The notes beneath the pieces are model-generated. The model had not been told where the DNA came from. It saw only the letters and a list, made by a program, of their open reading frames with translations, and did not search any database. A program made the position numbers and the translations under genes. Shown here piece by piece: positions 7,086 through 13,927 of a DNA stretch of 18,317 nucleotides (its first letter is position 1; each line of letters opens with the position of its first letter). Source of the stretch: Candidatus Bruticola papionis (GTDB lineage Bacteria; Vulcanimicrobiota; Xenobia; Xenobiales; Xenobiaceae); contig DHKB01000025.1 of the NCBI GenBank assembly GCA_002407045.1, positions 38,451 through 56,767 of the forward strand, in the 5' to 3' direction.

Positions 7086-8498
7086 ATGCCTTTAACTGCT
7101 GAAGGCGGCCAGGCACGTCCCAAGCCGCTCGTAATACCTCAATATTGCAAAGGTTGCGGTCGCTGCGCGGCAGCCTGTCCTAAAAAATGTATCGCTCCTA
7201 CTGGAGAAGTTAATCCGGAAACAGGTTACGTTCCGGTGTCTATAGATTATAGCAAATGTATCGGTTGTGGAATTTGCTGTAGCTCCTGCCCTGAGCCTTA
7301 TGCGCTCCATCTCGATAACGTGAAATATTTTTGGGAGCTACCTGCCCAAGAGCAAGAAAATGTCAAGCATGAAAAGTTGCCTGTAGCCGAACCTGTGGCC
7401 GATAAATTTATACCTTTGCCTGACACCGAGCCTCTAATGATTAAAGGCACTTATGCTTCAGCTATTGGCGCTCTTCTGGCTGGCTGTCGCCATTTCTTTG
7501 GCTATCCTATCACGCCTTCAACCGAAGGTGCTGAGCTCATGGCCAAAATTTTGCCTCATATTCAAGGCGTTTTCATTCAAGCTGTCAGCGAAGTAGCTAC
7601 TGTAAATTATATGTATGGTTGTGGCAGCGCCGGTCGTCCTTGTATGACTTTTACTTCTTCTCCTGGCTTTAGTCTTATGTTGGAAGGCATCTCGTATATG
7701 ATTGGTGCCGAAGTACCTGGTGTTATTGTTAACGTCATGCGTGGTGGCCCCGGTTTGGGAAATATTGGTCCCGAACAATCTGACATAAAATTAGTTTGCC
7801 GCGGTTTGGGTCATGGCAACACTCACGCTTTGGCTTTAGCTCCCGCCGATCCTCAAGAAATGCTCGATTTAACTATGGAAGCTTTCCGCTTGGCTTTCAA
7901 ATACCGCCAGCCTGTAATTATCTTGGGTGACGGTTATTTGGGACAAGTGACTAGCCAAGTGAAGTTGCCTAAACATATGGTTGAACCCGGCATTCCCGCT
8001 TGGGCTACGGCTGGCGATCGTGAGCATCGCGCCAATTTAGTTACTTCCATTAGACTTACCGAAGCCGATTTGGAAAAACTTAACCACCATCTTAATGATA
8101 TTTATGCGGAAATTACCGAAAACGAGCAGCGAGCCGATTTATTTAAAACTGATGATTGTGAAGTGCTCTTTGTGGCTGCCAATACTCCAGCTCGTATGAC
8201 TAAAGGAGCTATTCGCACCTTGCGGGCTCAAGGAATTAAAGCCGGTTTGTTCCGTCCTGTCAGTTTGTGGCCTTTCCCTATAAAGGCTTTGGCCCAACTT
8301 TTAAAAGAAAGACCTATTCGACGTATTGTGGTAGTGGAAGCTTCTCACGGCCAGTTGGAAGATGAAATGCGCTTAGCTTTGAGCCATGCCGGAATAACTG
8401 AACTTCCGCCTATAGCTCATGTACAACACTCCGGCGGCATTTTGCCTCAAAGTGCCGAAATAGCTCAAGTTGTGCTGGACATGGAGGTGCCGCAATGA
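7086..8498 (+). CDS. 2-oxoacid:ferredoxin oxidoreductase, fused delta-alpha subunit (VorB/KorA-like)
   Basis: Part of an enzyme that oxidatively decarboxylates a 2-oxoacid to an acyl-CoA and reduces ferredoxin, cytoplasmic and oxygen-sensitive. Residues 1-75 form a bacterial two-[4Fe-4S] ferredoxin domain with clusters C21-C24-C27-C31 and C58-C61-C64-C68. Residues from about 115 form the alpha domain, with the KGTYASAIGAL and FGYPITPSTE (138-147) motifs and the MRGGPGLGNIGPEQSD loop. The ferredoxin (delta) subunit, usually a separate small gene, is thus fused to alpha. I chose ATG 7086 (470 residues) over ATG 7041 because GGAGGG sits eight bases upstream. The stop overlaps the next start by four bases (ATGA). 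Sequence resembles VOR (branched-chain 2-oxoacids) most, but KOR is possible. Confidence 0.9.
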   Translation: MPLTAEGGQARPKPLVIPQYCKGCGRCAAACPKKCIAPTGEVNPETGYVPVSIDYSKCIGCGICCSSCPEPYALHLDNVKYFWELPAQEQENVKHEKLPVAEPVADKFIPLPDTEPLMIKGTYASAIGALLAGCRHFFGYPITPSTEGAELMAKILPHIQGVFIQAVSEVATVNYMYGCGSAGRPCMTFTSSPGFSLMLEGISYMIGAEVPGVIVNVMRGGPGLGNIGPEQSDIKLVCRGLGHGNTHALALAPADPQEMLDLTMEAFRLAFKYRQPVIILGDGYLGQVTSQVKLPKHMVEPGIPAWATAGDREHRANLVTSIRLTEADLEKLNHHLNDIYAEITENEQRADLFKTDDCEVLFVAANTPARMTKGAIRTLRAQGIKAGLFRPVSLWPFPIKALAQLLKERPIRRIVVVEASHGQLEDEMRLALSHAGITELPPIAHVQHSGGILPQSAEIAQVVLDMEVPQ

Positions 8499-9934
8499 AC
8501 CACGTCTTTTATGAAACTTTTGAGCGTCACGCTCACGGCGAAGGCGTAAAAGCTCATGCTACCCATTATTGCCCCGGCTGTGGTCATGGTCTGATCCATA
8601 AATATCTGTCTGAATCTATTGCCGAATTGGGCGTTCAAGATCGCACAGTAGCCATTTCTCCTGTAGGTTGCGGCGTCTTTCTCTATTACTATATGAACGT
8701 AGGCAACGTGCAAGCTGCTCACGGTCGTGCTTCTGTGGTAGCTGCTGGCGTAAAAACGGCCCGCCCCGACTCCGTAGTGGTCGCTTACCAAGGCGATGGA
8801 GATTTAGCTTCTATCGGTTTAGCCGAAATTATTTCCGCTGCTCAAATGGGTTTGCCTATCAGTATAATTTTTGTCAATAACAGTACCTATGGAATGACTG
8901 GCGGCCAAATGGCTCCCACCACTCTAATTGGCCAAAAAATGGCCACTTGCCCGGATGGACGCACTATCTCTATGGGCTTGCCCATGAAAGTTGCGGAAAT
9001 AATCGCCGGTTTAGATGGCCCTGTCTATGTAGAGCGCGTGGCTCTTTTCGACCATAAAAATAGGGTCAAGGCCAAAAAAGCTATCAAGAAAGCTTTGCAA
9101 GTACAAATAGAAGGGATTGGCTTCTCTTTTATTGAGGTCGTTTCCGAATGCCCTGTGCAAATGAAATTGGATCCAGTTAAAGCGTGCGAATGGGTACGCG
9201 ATAATATGATTCCAGTTTATTCTTTGGGAGTGAAAAAAGACATCACCGAAGAGGGAAGGGAGCGACCACACATCAACCGTCCTCACTATGAAGCGGAAGG
9301 TTTGCTCAGAGAAATTGGCGCCGTCCACGAAGTTGTACCCAAATTCGCTTCTGGCTTCCCTGTCCATCTCGATCCAGAAGATATCTGTATTAAGTTTGCT
9401 GGAGCAGGTGGAGACGGCGCCCAAACGGCCGCTTTGCTACTAGCTCGCGCTGCTTTGCAAGAAGGCTTTGACTCTACCCACATTCCTAGCTATGGCCCAG
9501 AATCACGAGGCGGTACCTCTTATGCCGATGTGCATGTCGCTCTCGAAGTGCTCTCTCCGGCTGTGCCTAACCCCCAGATTTTGGTAGCTTTTAATGCTCC
9601 GAGTTTGGTAAAATTTGCTCCTACTGTGCAACCGGGCGGCATCATTATCTATGATAGTGCGGTCATTTTTGAAGTGCCACAAGTGCCTGAAGGTGTGAAG
9701 GTTTACGGCTTACCTTTTGCAGAAATCGCCCAGAATTTAGGTACGCGCATTCTGAAAAATGTAGTTTGCTTGGGCGCTTTCTGTGCCGCTACCCAAATTT
9801 TCCCCGAAGCCACTTTCTTAGAAGCTTTGAAACATGGTCTAAAGAAAGATGCCAAGATCCAGGAAATCAATCGTCAAGCTTTTGACGAGGGTGTGAAAGC
9901 TTTTCGTAAGCTTTATGGCAAGCATTCAGACTAA
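8495..9934 (+). CDS. 2-oxoacid:ferredoxin oxidoreductase, fused beta-gamma subunit
   Basis: Partner of the preceding delta-alpha protein, 479 residues. Residues 1 to about 250 are the thiamine-diphosphate-binding beta subunit, with CPGCGHGL (26-33), SPVGCG (55-60) and the ThDP/Mg motif GDGDL (100-104) leading to VNNSTYGMTGGQ (127-138). Residues about 293-479 are the gamma subunit, with IKFAGAGGDGAQTAALLLA (299-317) and PSYGPESRGGTSYADVHV (331-348), the CoA-related region of the family. In many organisms beta and gamma are two genes; here a linker of about 40 residues joins them. The ATG overlaps the previous stop (ATGA), so translation is probably coupled and subunits are made in equal amounts. 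A perfect terminator follows, so the operon has two genes. The precise 2-oxoacid cannot be fixed from sequence. Confidence 0.9.
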   Translation: MNHVFYETFERHAHGEGVKAHATHYCPGCGHGLIHKYLSESIAELGVQDRTVAISPVGCGVFLYYYMNVGNVQAAHGRASVVAAGVKTARPDSVVVAYQGDGDLASIGLAEIISAAQMGLPISIIFVNNSTYGMTGGQMAPTTLIGQKMATCPDGRTISMGLPMKVAEIIAGLDGPVYVERVALFDHKNRVKAKKAIKKALQVQIEGIGFSFIEVVSECPVQMKLDPVKACEWVRDNMIPVYSLGVKKDITEEGRERPHINRPHYEAEGLLREIGAVHEVVPKFASGFPVHLDPEDICIKFAGAGGDGAQTAALLLARAALQEGFDSTHIPSYGPESRGGTSYADVHVALEVLSPAVPNPQILVAFNAPSLVKFAPTVQPGGIIIYDSAVIFEVPQVPEGVKVYGLPFAEIAQNLGTRILKNVVCLGAFCAATQIFPEATFLEALKHGLKKDAKIQEINRQAFDEGVKAFRKLYGKHSD

Positions 9935-9975
9935 CGCTTACTAGCTAATTTCTAGTGTAAGTATTGTAGTATGGC

Positions 9976-10013
9976 AAAAATTCCAAGCTCCTTATGGAGC
10001 TTGGAATTTTTTT
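9976..10013 (+). terminator. Strong intrinsic terminator of the oxidoreductase operon
   Basis: Perfect stem with arms ATTCCAAGCTCC and GGAGCTTGGAAT, loop TTAT, flanked by A-run and T-run so it could work in both directions. A weaker imperfect hairpin (CTTACTAG with CTA-gt-GTAAG, 9937-9961) lies between the stop codon and this terminator. Confidence 0.93.
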
Positions 10014-10028
10014 ATATAGCTAATTAAA

Positions 10029-10049
10029 GGTTTACTTAAAGGTAAAGCC
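10029..10049. promoter_or_regulatory. Inverted repeat in the grpE upstream region
   Basis: Arms GGTTTAC and GTAAA(G)CC with a 6-nt spacer, 50 bases upstream of grpE and just after the preceding terminator. It may be an operator or 5' leader hairpin. It does not resemble CIRCE. No clear -35/-10 pair is visible next to it. Confidence 0.3.
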
Positions 10050-10099
10050 AAATTTTCAAGAGCTGATTGGTCGGCAAGAAAGTTTGAGGTGTCTTCATT

Positions 10100-11530
10100 A
10101 TGGATTCTGCTGCTGATAAAAAAATAAAATCCCGTGCTAAATTGCCCTCTTGGATGATTGAAGAAGAGCCAGAAGTGCAAAAAGAAGTTGTACTTTCACC
10201 CAAGACGGCGGATGCTATTCCTTCGGCAGCCGATTCTGCTGCTAATGGTGAGGATGTGCTTTTAGGAGCTCCCAAGGCTACTTACGCTGCTGAATCTGAT
10301 GAGTTCTGTGCACCTTCGTCTTCCTCAGAAGCTTTGAGCGAAGTTGAGGTGCCGCCGGGCTTTGCGGCAATTGCTGATCATGAAGTAAAAATTTCTTCTC
10401 AATCTACGGAAAGCCTCTCAGACTCTAAAGCCAATGCAGAGGTTGCTAAAGAAGCGGATGCTCGAGAGAATGAAAAAGAAGCTGAAGATGATCCCAAGGT
10501 AGCCAGAATTAAAGCTGATATGGCTGAGTTGGAAAAAGTCGTCAACAGTTTAGAATTTTTGTCTTACTTAAAACCTCGTTTGAATCGTATTCGCAAAAAT
10601 GGCTGTGAAATTGGCGACTTAGTGGGGCTTTATCGCATGGCTTCTCAAGTTATGCTGGAGAATATGCAACGCCAAACGGAAATAATGCAGCGCAATAAAA
10701 CTGAATATGAGCGCCAAATGCGTAAGTTGCAAGAAGAAGTGCTTTTTGAGCAGTCTAGCGCCTTAGTTTCTGGCAAAGCTCCTACGAAAAAGTCCTATGC
10801 TTCTCAGCGTTTGGCCGCTGCTGCTGAGGCTGCTGGAGTGTGTGTCAGTGCCGCAACTGGAAAAAGTACTCCTACTTCTGAACCAGCAGCACCAGTAGCA
10901 CCAGCTGCTGAAGCTAAAACTGAAGAAAAGGCCCCTGACGGCAATGCTATAGCTACTTTGCGTCGGCAAATGGAATATAAGGATAACCTTTTGCTCAAAG
11001 CTCGTATGGAAGCTGAAGACGCTGAAAAACGCTATGAAAAAATGGCTCAAGATGTGACCAATATTAAGGCTCGTTTGGAAAAAGACCTCAAGCTGAAGAG
11101 TCAGAAGGCCAAAGAATCTCTCTTTAATCGTTTGCTGCCAGTTTTGGATAGCTTTGACGGCGCTTTAAAGTCGTCTTCCGATACACAAGACTCTGCCAGT
11201 TTACTGGCCGGTCTGAAGCAAATTCACAGCCAGTTGCTCGATTGTTGCCAAGCTGAAGGGCTGGAAGCTGTGGAAACTGAGGGACGTCCCTTTGACCCCA
11301 ACTTCCATGAAGCTATGGGTCATGTCAAAACTAACGCTGTGCCCGAGGATTGCATTTACGATGAATTGCGTCGCGGCTATACGCTTGATGGAAAGTTGCT
11401 GCGCGCTTCTATGGTACGCTTAGCCAGTCCTGATCCTGAGACTTTGCAACCTGTTCAAGCTGAAGCTAAACCTTCTGAAGCAGTGGCCACTACTGCTGAA
11501 GCGGACGCCGAATCTACTAAAGTTGATTGA
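10100..11530 (+). CDS. grpE: GrpE nucleotide exchange factor with long N-terminal extension
   Basis: Co-chaperone that releases ADP from DnaK. The recognisable GrpE part is residues about 280-445: a long coiled-coil helix (MEYKDNLLLKARMEAEDAEK onward), SLFNRLLPVLDSFDGAL, and the C-terminal signature EGLEAVETEGRPFDPNFHEA followed by RRGYTLDGKLLRASMVRL. GrpE is usually about 180-220 residues; this protein has 476. The extra N-terminus contains an acidic Ala/Ser/Glu low-complexity segment (20-130), a probably folded helical block (about 132-215, including SYLKPRLNRIRKNGCEIGDL), and an Ala/Pro-rich linker (about 225-280). ATG 10100 has GAGGT nine bases upstream. It is first in the chaperone cluster, but 412 nt separate it from dnaK. 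GrpE identity is firm; the role of the extension is unknown. Confidence 0.9.
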   Translation: MDSAADKKIKSRAKLPSWMIEEEPEVQKEVVLSPKTADAIPSAADSAANGEDVLLGAPKATYAAESDEFCAPSSSSEALSEVEVPPGFAAIADHEVKISSQSTESLSDSKANAEVAKEADARENEKEAEDDPKVARIKADMAELEKVVNSLEFLSYLKPRLNRIRKNGCEIGDLVGLYRMASQVMLENMQRQTEIMQRNKTEYERQMRKLQEEVLFEQSSALVSGKAPTKKSYASQRLAAAAEAAGVCVSAATGKSTPTSEPAAPVAPAAEAKTEEKAPDGNAIATLRRQMEYKDNLLLKARMEAEDAEKRYEKMAQDVTNIKARLEKDLKLKSQKAKESLFNRLLPVLDSFDGALKSSSDTQDSASLLAGLKQIHSQLLDCCQAEGLEAVETEGRPFDPNFHEAMGHVKTNAVPEDCIYDELRRGYTLDGKLLRASMVRLASPDPETLQPVQAEAKPSEAVATTAEADAESTKVD

Positions 11531-11585
11531 CAGGTTATTGCTAGTTACGCTGTGCGCAAATTGGAAAGCAAGCCAAAGATGGCAG

Positions 11586-11617
11586 ACTAGATTGTTAAGA
11601 AAACATAACAACCTAGT
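11586..11617. repeat. Inverted repeat downstream of grpE
   Basis: Twelve-position stem with one mismatch: arms ACTAG-a-TTGTTA (11586-11597) and TAACAA-c-CTAGT (11606-11617), loop of 8 nt, followed by CAATTTTCC. It lies 55 nt after the grpE stop. It could be a weak terminator of grpE or a processing hairpin; the T-run is only four bases. Confidence 0.5.
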
Positions 11618-11639
11618 CAATTTTCCGTCAAAAGGACAA

Positions 11640-11735
11640 TATTTGGGCTATACGGCCTTTGGCGTGGCAAAGGTAAAAGCCTAGTTCTGTTGAACGGCAG
11701 AAGGGCCGTGAGCGTCTTGGTTTGTCCTTCCAGAC
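11640..11735 (+). other. Cluster of predicted RNA hairpins in the grpE-dnaK spacer
   Basis: Three hairpins in tandem: CCTTTG/CAAAGG (11656-11673) closed by an outer GGCT/AGCC pairing; ACGGC/GCCGT (11694-11709); and GCGTCT/AGACGC (about 11711-11736). The segment ACGGCC at 11652-11657 could alternatively pair with GGCCGT at 11704-11709, so two exclusive folds are possible. No start codon with a good ribosome binding site is seen here. This may be a leader RNA of dnaK or an independent small RNA; I do not recognise any known family. Confidence 0.4.
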
Positions 11736-11872
11736 GCGGAACTACGGTTTGTGGTGGCAAGAATTTTGGGCGCAGAGCCGATTCACCATATGCAGAGTTA
11801 TTTTGACATTGGGTTTAAGTGAAGTGGCGCTGTCTCCAGAAGTTTCTGCTTTTAGGGTGAGAATATATCAAA

Positions 11873-11907
11873 ATTATAAAAAGAACTCGGCGTTTAAACG
11901 CAGAGTT
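11873..11907 (+). promoter_or_regulatory. Candidate dnaK promoter -10 with overlapping palindromic operator
   Basis: A TATAAA element (11875-11880) is followed four bases later by a 24-bp inverted repeat: outer arms AACTC (11884-11888) and GAGTT (11903-11907), inner arms GCGTTT (11890-11895) and AAACGC (11896-11901), broken only by one G/A mismatch pair. The position overlaps the expected transcription start, typical for repressor sites. As RNA it would form a hairpin upstream of the GGAGG of dnaK. It is not CIRCE. The -35 region is poor. Confidence 0.5.
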
Positions 11908-11942
11908 AGTGTACGCTTGTGTTCGGAGGTTCCGGAAAGAAT

Positions 11943-13814
11943 ATGGCAGGCAAGATTGTCGGTATTGACCTTGGTACGACCAACTCGGTTGTATCTATTG
12001 TTGAGGGTGGTCAACCTATTGTTATCCCCAGCGCAGAAGGGGATTACCTTTTTCCATCAGTAGTCGGTTTTTCCAAGACTGGCGAGCGTTTGGTCGGTTC
12101 TGTGGCTAAGCGCCAGGCTGTTTCCAACCCGGATCGCACAGTTATTTCTATCAAACGTTACATGGGTACCGACCATAAAACGGTAATTGACGACAAGCAG
12201 TACAGCCCTCAGGAAATATCGGCCATGATCTTGCAAAAGATTAAAGCTGATGCTGAAGCTTATTTGGGATTCCCTATCGAGCAAGCCGTCATTACAGTTC
12301 CGGCTTACTTCTCCGACTCAGAGCGCCAGGCTACTAAAGATGCTGGTACTATTGCCGGTTTGGAAGTTTTGCGTATCATCAACGAGCCTACAGCTTCTTG
12401 TATGGCCTATGGTTTGACTAAAAATGATGATTCTGCCACTGACAAAACCGAGACAGTTTTGGTATGGGACTTAGGCGGTGGAACGTTCGATGTTTCTATT
12501 GTAGAAATCGGTGGTGGTTTGGTAGAAGTAAAGGCCACAGCTGGTGACTCTCACTTAGGTGGTGACGACTGGGATCAGCGCATTATGGATTGGCTGGCTG
12601 AGGAATTTAAGAACCAGTACAATATCGACTTGCGCACCGATCGTTTGGCTATGCAACGCTTGAAAGAAGCTTCCGAAAATGCCAAAATCAAGCTCTCTAG
12701 CGACACTACCACTCGTATCAATTTACCCTTTATCGCTGCCGACGCTACTGGCCCCAAGCATCTTGATGTTGAGCTCACCCGTGTAAAATTCCAAGAACTG
12801 ACTGCCGACCTGGTCGCTAGATGTGAAGAACCTGCCAAACGAGCTTTAGCCGACTCCGGTTTGGGCATTCATCAAATCGATAAGGTTTTGTTGGTCGGTG
12901 GTTCGACCCGCATGCCTGCCGTACAAGACAAGGTGCGTTCTCTCTTCAATAAAGAGCCTTCCCGCGAAATCGACCCCGACAAGGTGGTTGCTATGGGTGC
13001 AGCCATTCAAGGTGCCGTTTTAGCTGGTGAAGTGAAAGACATGGTTCTTTTGGACGTAACTTCACTCTCTTTGGGCATTGAAACTGTGGGCGGTGTCTTC
13101 ACCAAATTGATTGAGCGCAACTCCCATATTCCTTGCTCCAAGACTAGGATCTTTACTACTGCAGCCGACGGCCAGACCGTAGTTGAAGTACATTGCTTGC
13201 AAGGCGAGCGCGAGTTGGCCGCTCACAACAAGTCTTTAGGCCGCTTCGAATTGCGTAATATTCCTCCGGCCCCGCGTGGCGTGCCTCAGATTGAGGTTAC
13301 CTTCGATATTGACGCTAACGGTATTGTAAACGTTTCTGCCAAAGACTTAGCTACTGGTAACAAGCAAAAGATTACTATTCAATCTCCTACCAACCTTTCT
13401 CGCGAAGAAATTGACCATATGGTTAAAGAGGCTGCTGTTTACGCTGAAGAAGATGGCCGCCGTCGTGAAGAGTCTACTATTCGCAATAAGGCCAATATCG
13501 AAATCGATACTGCCGAACATACTATGCGTGACTTGGGTGAGCGCATTACTCCCGAGCATCAGAGAGCTTTGCGCGATGCCATCGACCGTTTGCGTATGTC
13601 TATGCAAGCTTTCGACTTGCCCAAGATCTCTGCCGATACAAAGGCTTTGTCCGATCAGCTCTTCAGTATTTCTACTGACGCCTACTATGCCTTGGAGACT
13701 GGCCGCGTAGGAGCTGAAGCTAAGAAGTCTGAAGAAAATCTGCAGCCAGAAGCTGAGGATGAACCCGCCGACGAAGATCTTTTCGGCTGGTTTGATAAAG
13801 AAGGATCTAAATAA
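11943..13814 (+). CDS. dnaK: Chaperone DnaK (Hsp70)
   Basis: ATP-dependent Hsp70 chaperone working with DnaJ and GrpE, cytoplasmic. The 623-residue product has GIDLGTTNS (7-15), the DLGGGTFDVS phosphate loop (176-185), the LVGGSTRMPAVQ motif (317-328), the interdomain linker LLDVTSLSLGIE (379-390) and a substrate-binding domain with FELRNIPPAPRGVPQIEVTF. The C-terminal tail is acidic and ends DLFGWFDKEGSK rather than the common EEVD-like bacterial ending. The linker has S where P is usual, and the region GDSHLGGDDWDQRI differs from the GNNRLGGDDFD form typical of Bacillus/Clostridium. I start at ATG 11943 (MAGKIVGID), the standard DnaK N-terminus, rather than GTG 11919, although the GGAGG at 11925-11929 is 13 bases away. 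Confidence 0.97.
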   Translation: MAGKIVGIDLGTTNSVVSIVEGGQPIVIPSAEGDYLFPSVVGFSKTGERLVGSVAKRQAVSNPDRTVISIKRYMGTDHKTVIDDKQYSPQEISAMILQKIKADAEAYLGFPIEQAVITVPAYFSDSERQATKDAGTIAGLEVLRIINEPTASCMAYGLTKNDDSATDKTETVLVWDLGGGTFDVSIVEIGGGLVEVKATAGDSHLGGDDWDQRIMDWLAEEFKNQYNIDLRTDRLAMQRLKEASENAKIKLSSDTTTRINLPFIAADATGPKHLDVELTRVKFQELTADLVARCEEPAKRALADSGLGIHQIDKVLLVGGSTRMPAVQDKVRSLFNKEPSREIDPDKVVAMGAAIQGAVLAGEVKDMVLLDVTSLSLGIETVGGVFTKLIERNSHIPCSKTRIFTTAADGQTVVEVHCLQGERELAAHNKSLGRFELRNIPPAPRGVPQIEVTFDIDANGIVNVSAKDLATGNKQKITIQSPTNLSREEIDHMVKEAAVYAEEDGRRREESTIRNKANIEIDTAEHTMRDLGERITPEHQRALRDAIDRLRMSMQAFDLPKISADTKALSDQLFSISTDAYYALETGRVGAEAKKSEENLQPEAEDEPADEDLFGWFDKEGSK

Positions 13815-13822
13815 AATGAAAA

Positions 13823-13842
13823 CGGCAGCCTTCGAGCTGCCG
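13823..13842 (+). promoter_or_regulatory. GC-rich hairpin between dnaK and dnaJ
   Basis: Perfect 7-bp stem CGGCAGC/GCTGCCG with a 6-nt loop, nine bases after the dnaK stop. No T-run follows directly; a T7 run occurs about 60 nt later after a second copy of GTCGGCGT (first copy near 13854). It may stabilise the dnaK mRNA end or cause partial termination, lowering dnaJ expression relative to dnaK. Confidence 0.5.
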
Positions 13843-13927
13843 CAGTGCATAACGTCGGCGTCGAGGACATGGCTATTTTTTACAGCGTCCTTTCGGGTCG
13901 GCGTTTTTTTGAGGAGTACCATATTTT

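Noticed and set aside
11745..11765. GTGGTGGCAAG segment in the grpE-dnaK spacer as a possible T-box
   Set aside because: The T-box core (GGGTGG followed by ACCGCG), specifier hairpin and terminator/antiterminator pair are not present.
11803..11808. Perfect TTGACA as a dnaK promoter -35
   Set aside because: No -10-like sequence occurs 16-19 bases downstream; the region there is GC-rich.
10014..11942. Search for a CIRCE operator (TTAGCACTC-N9-GAGTGCTAA)
   Set aside because: No match upstream of grpE or dnaK. The palindrome at 11884-11907 has different arms and spacing.
13347..13922. 191-residue minus-strand open frame
   Set aside because: It lies antisense to the conserved 3' end of dnaK, with no ribosome binding site or recognisable motifs.
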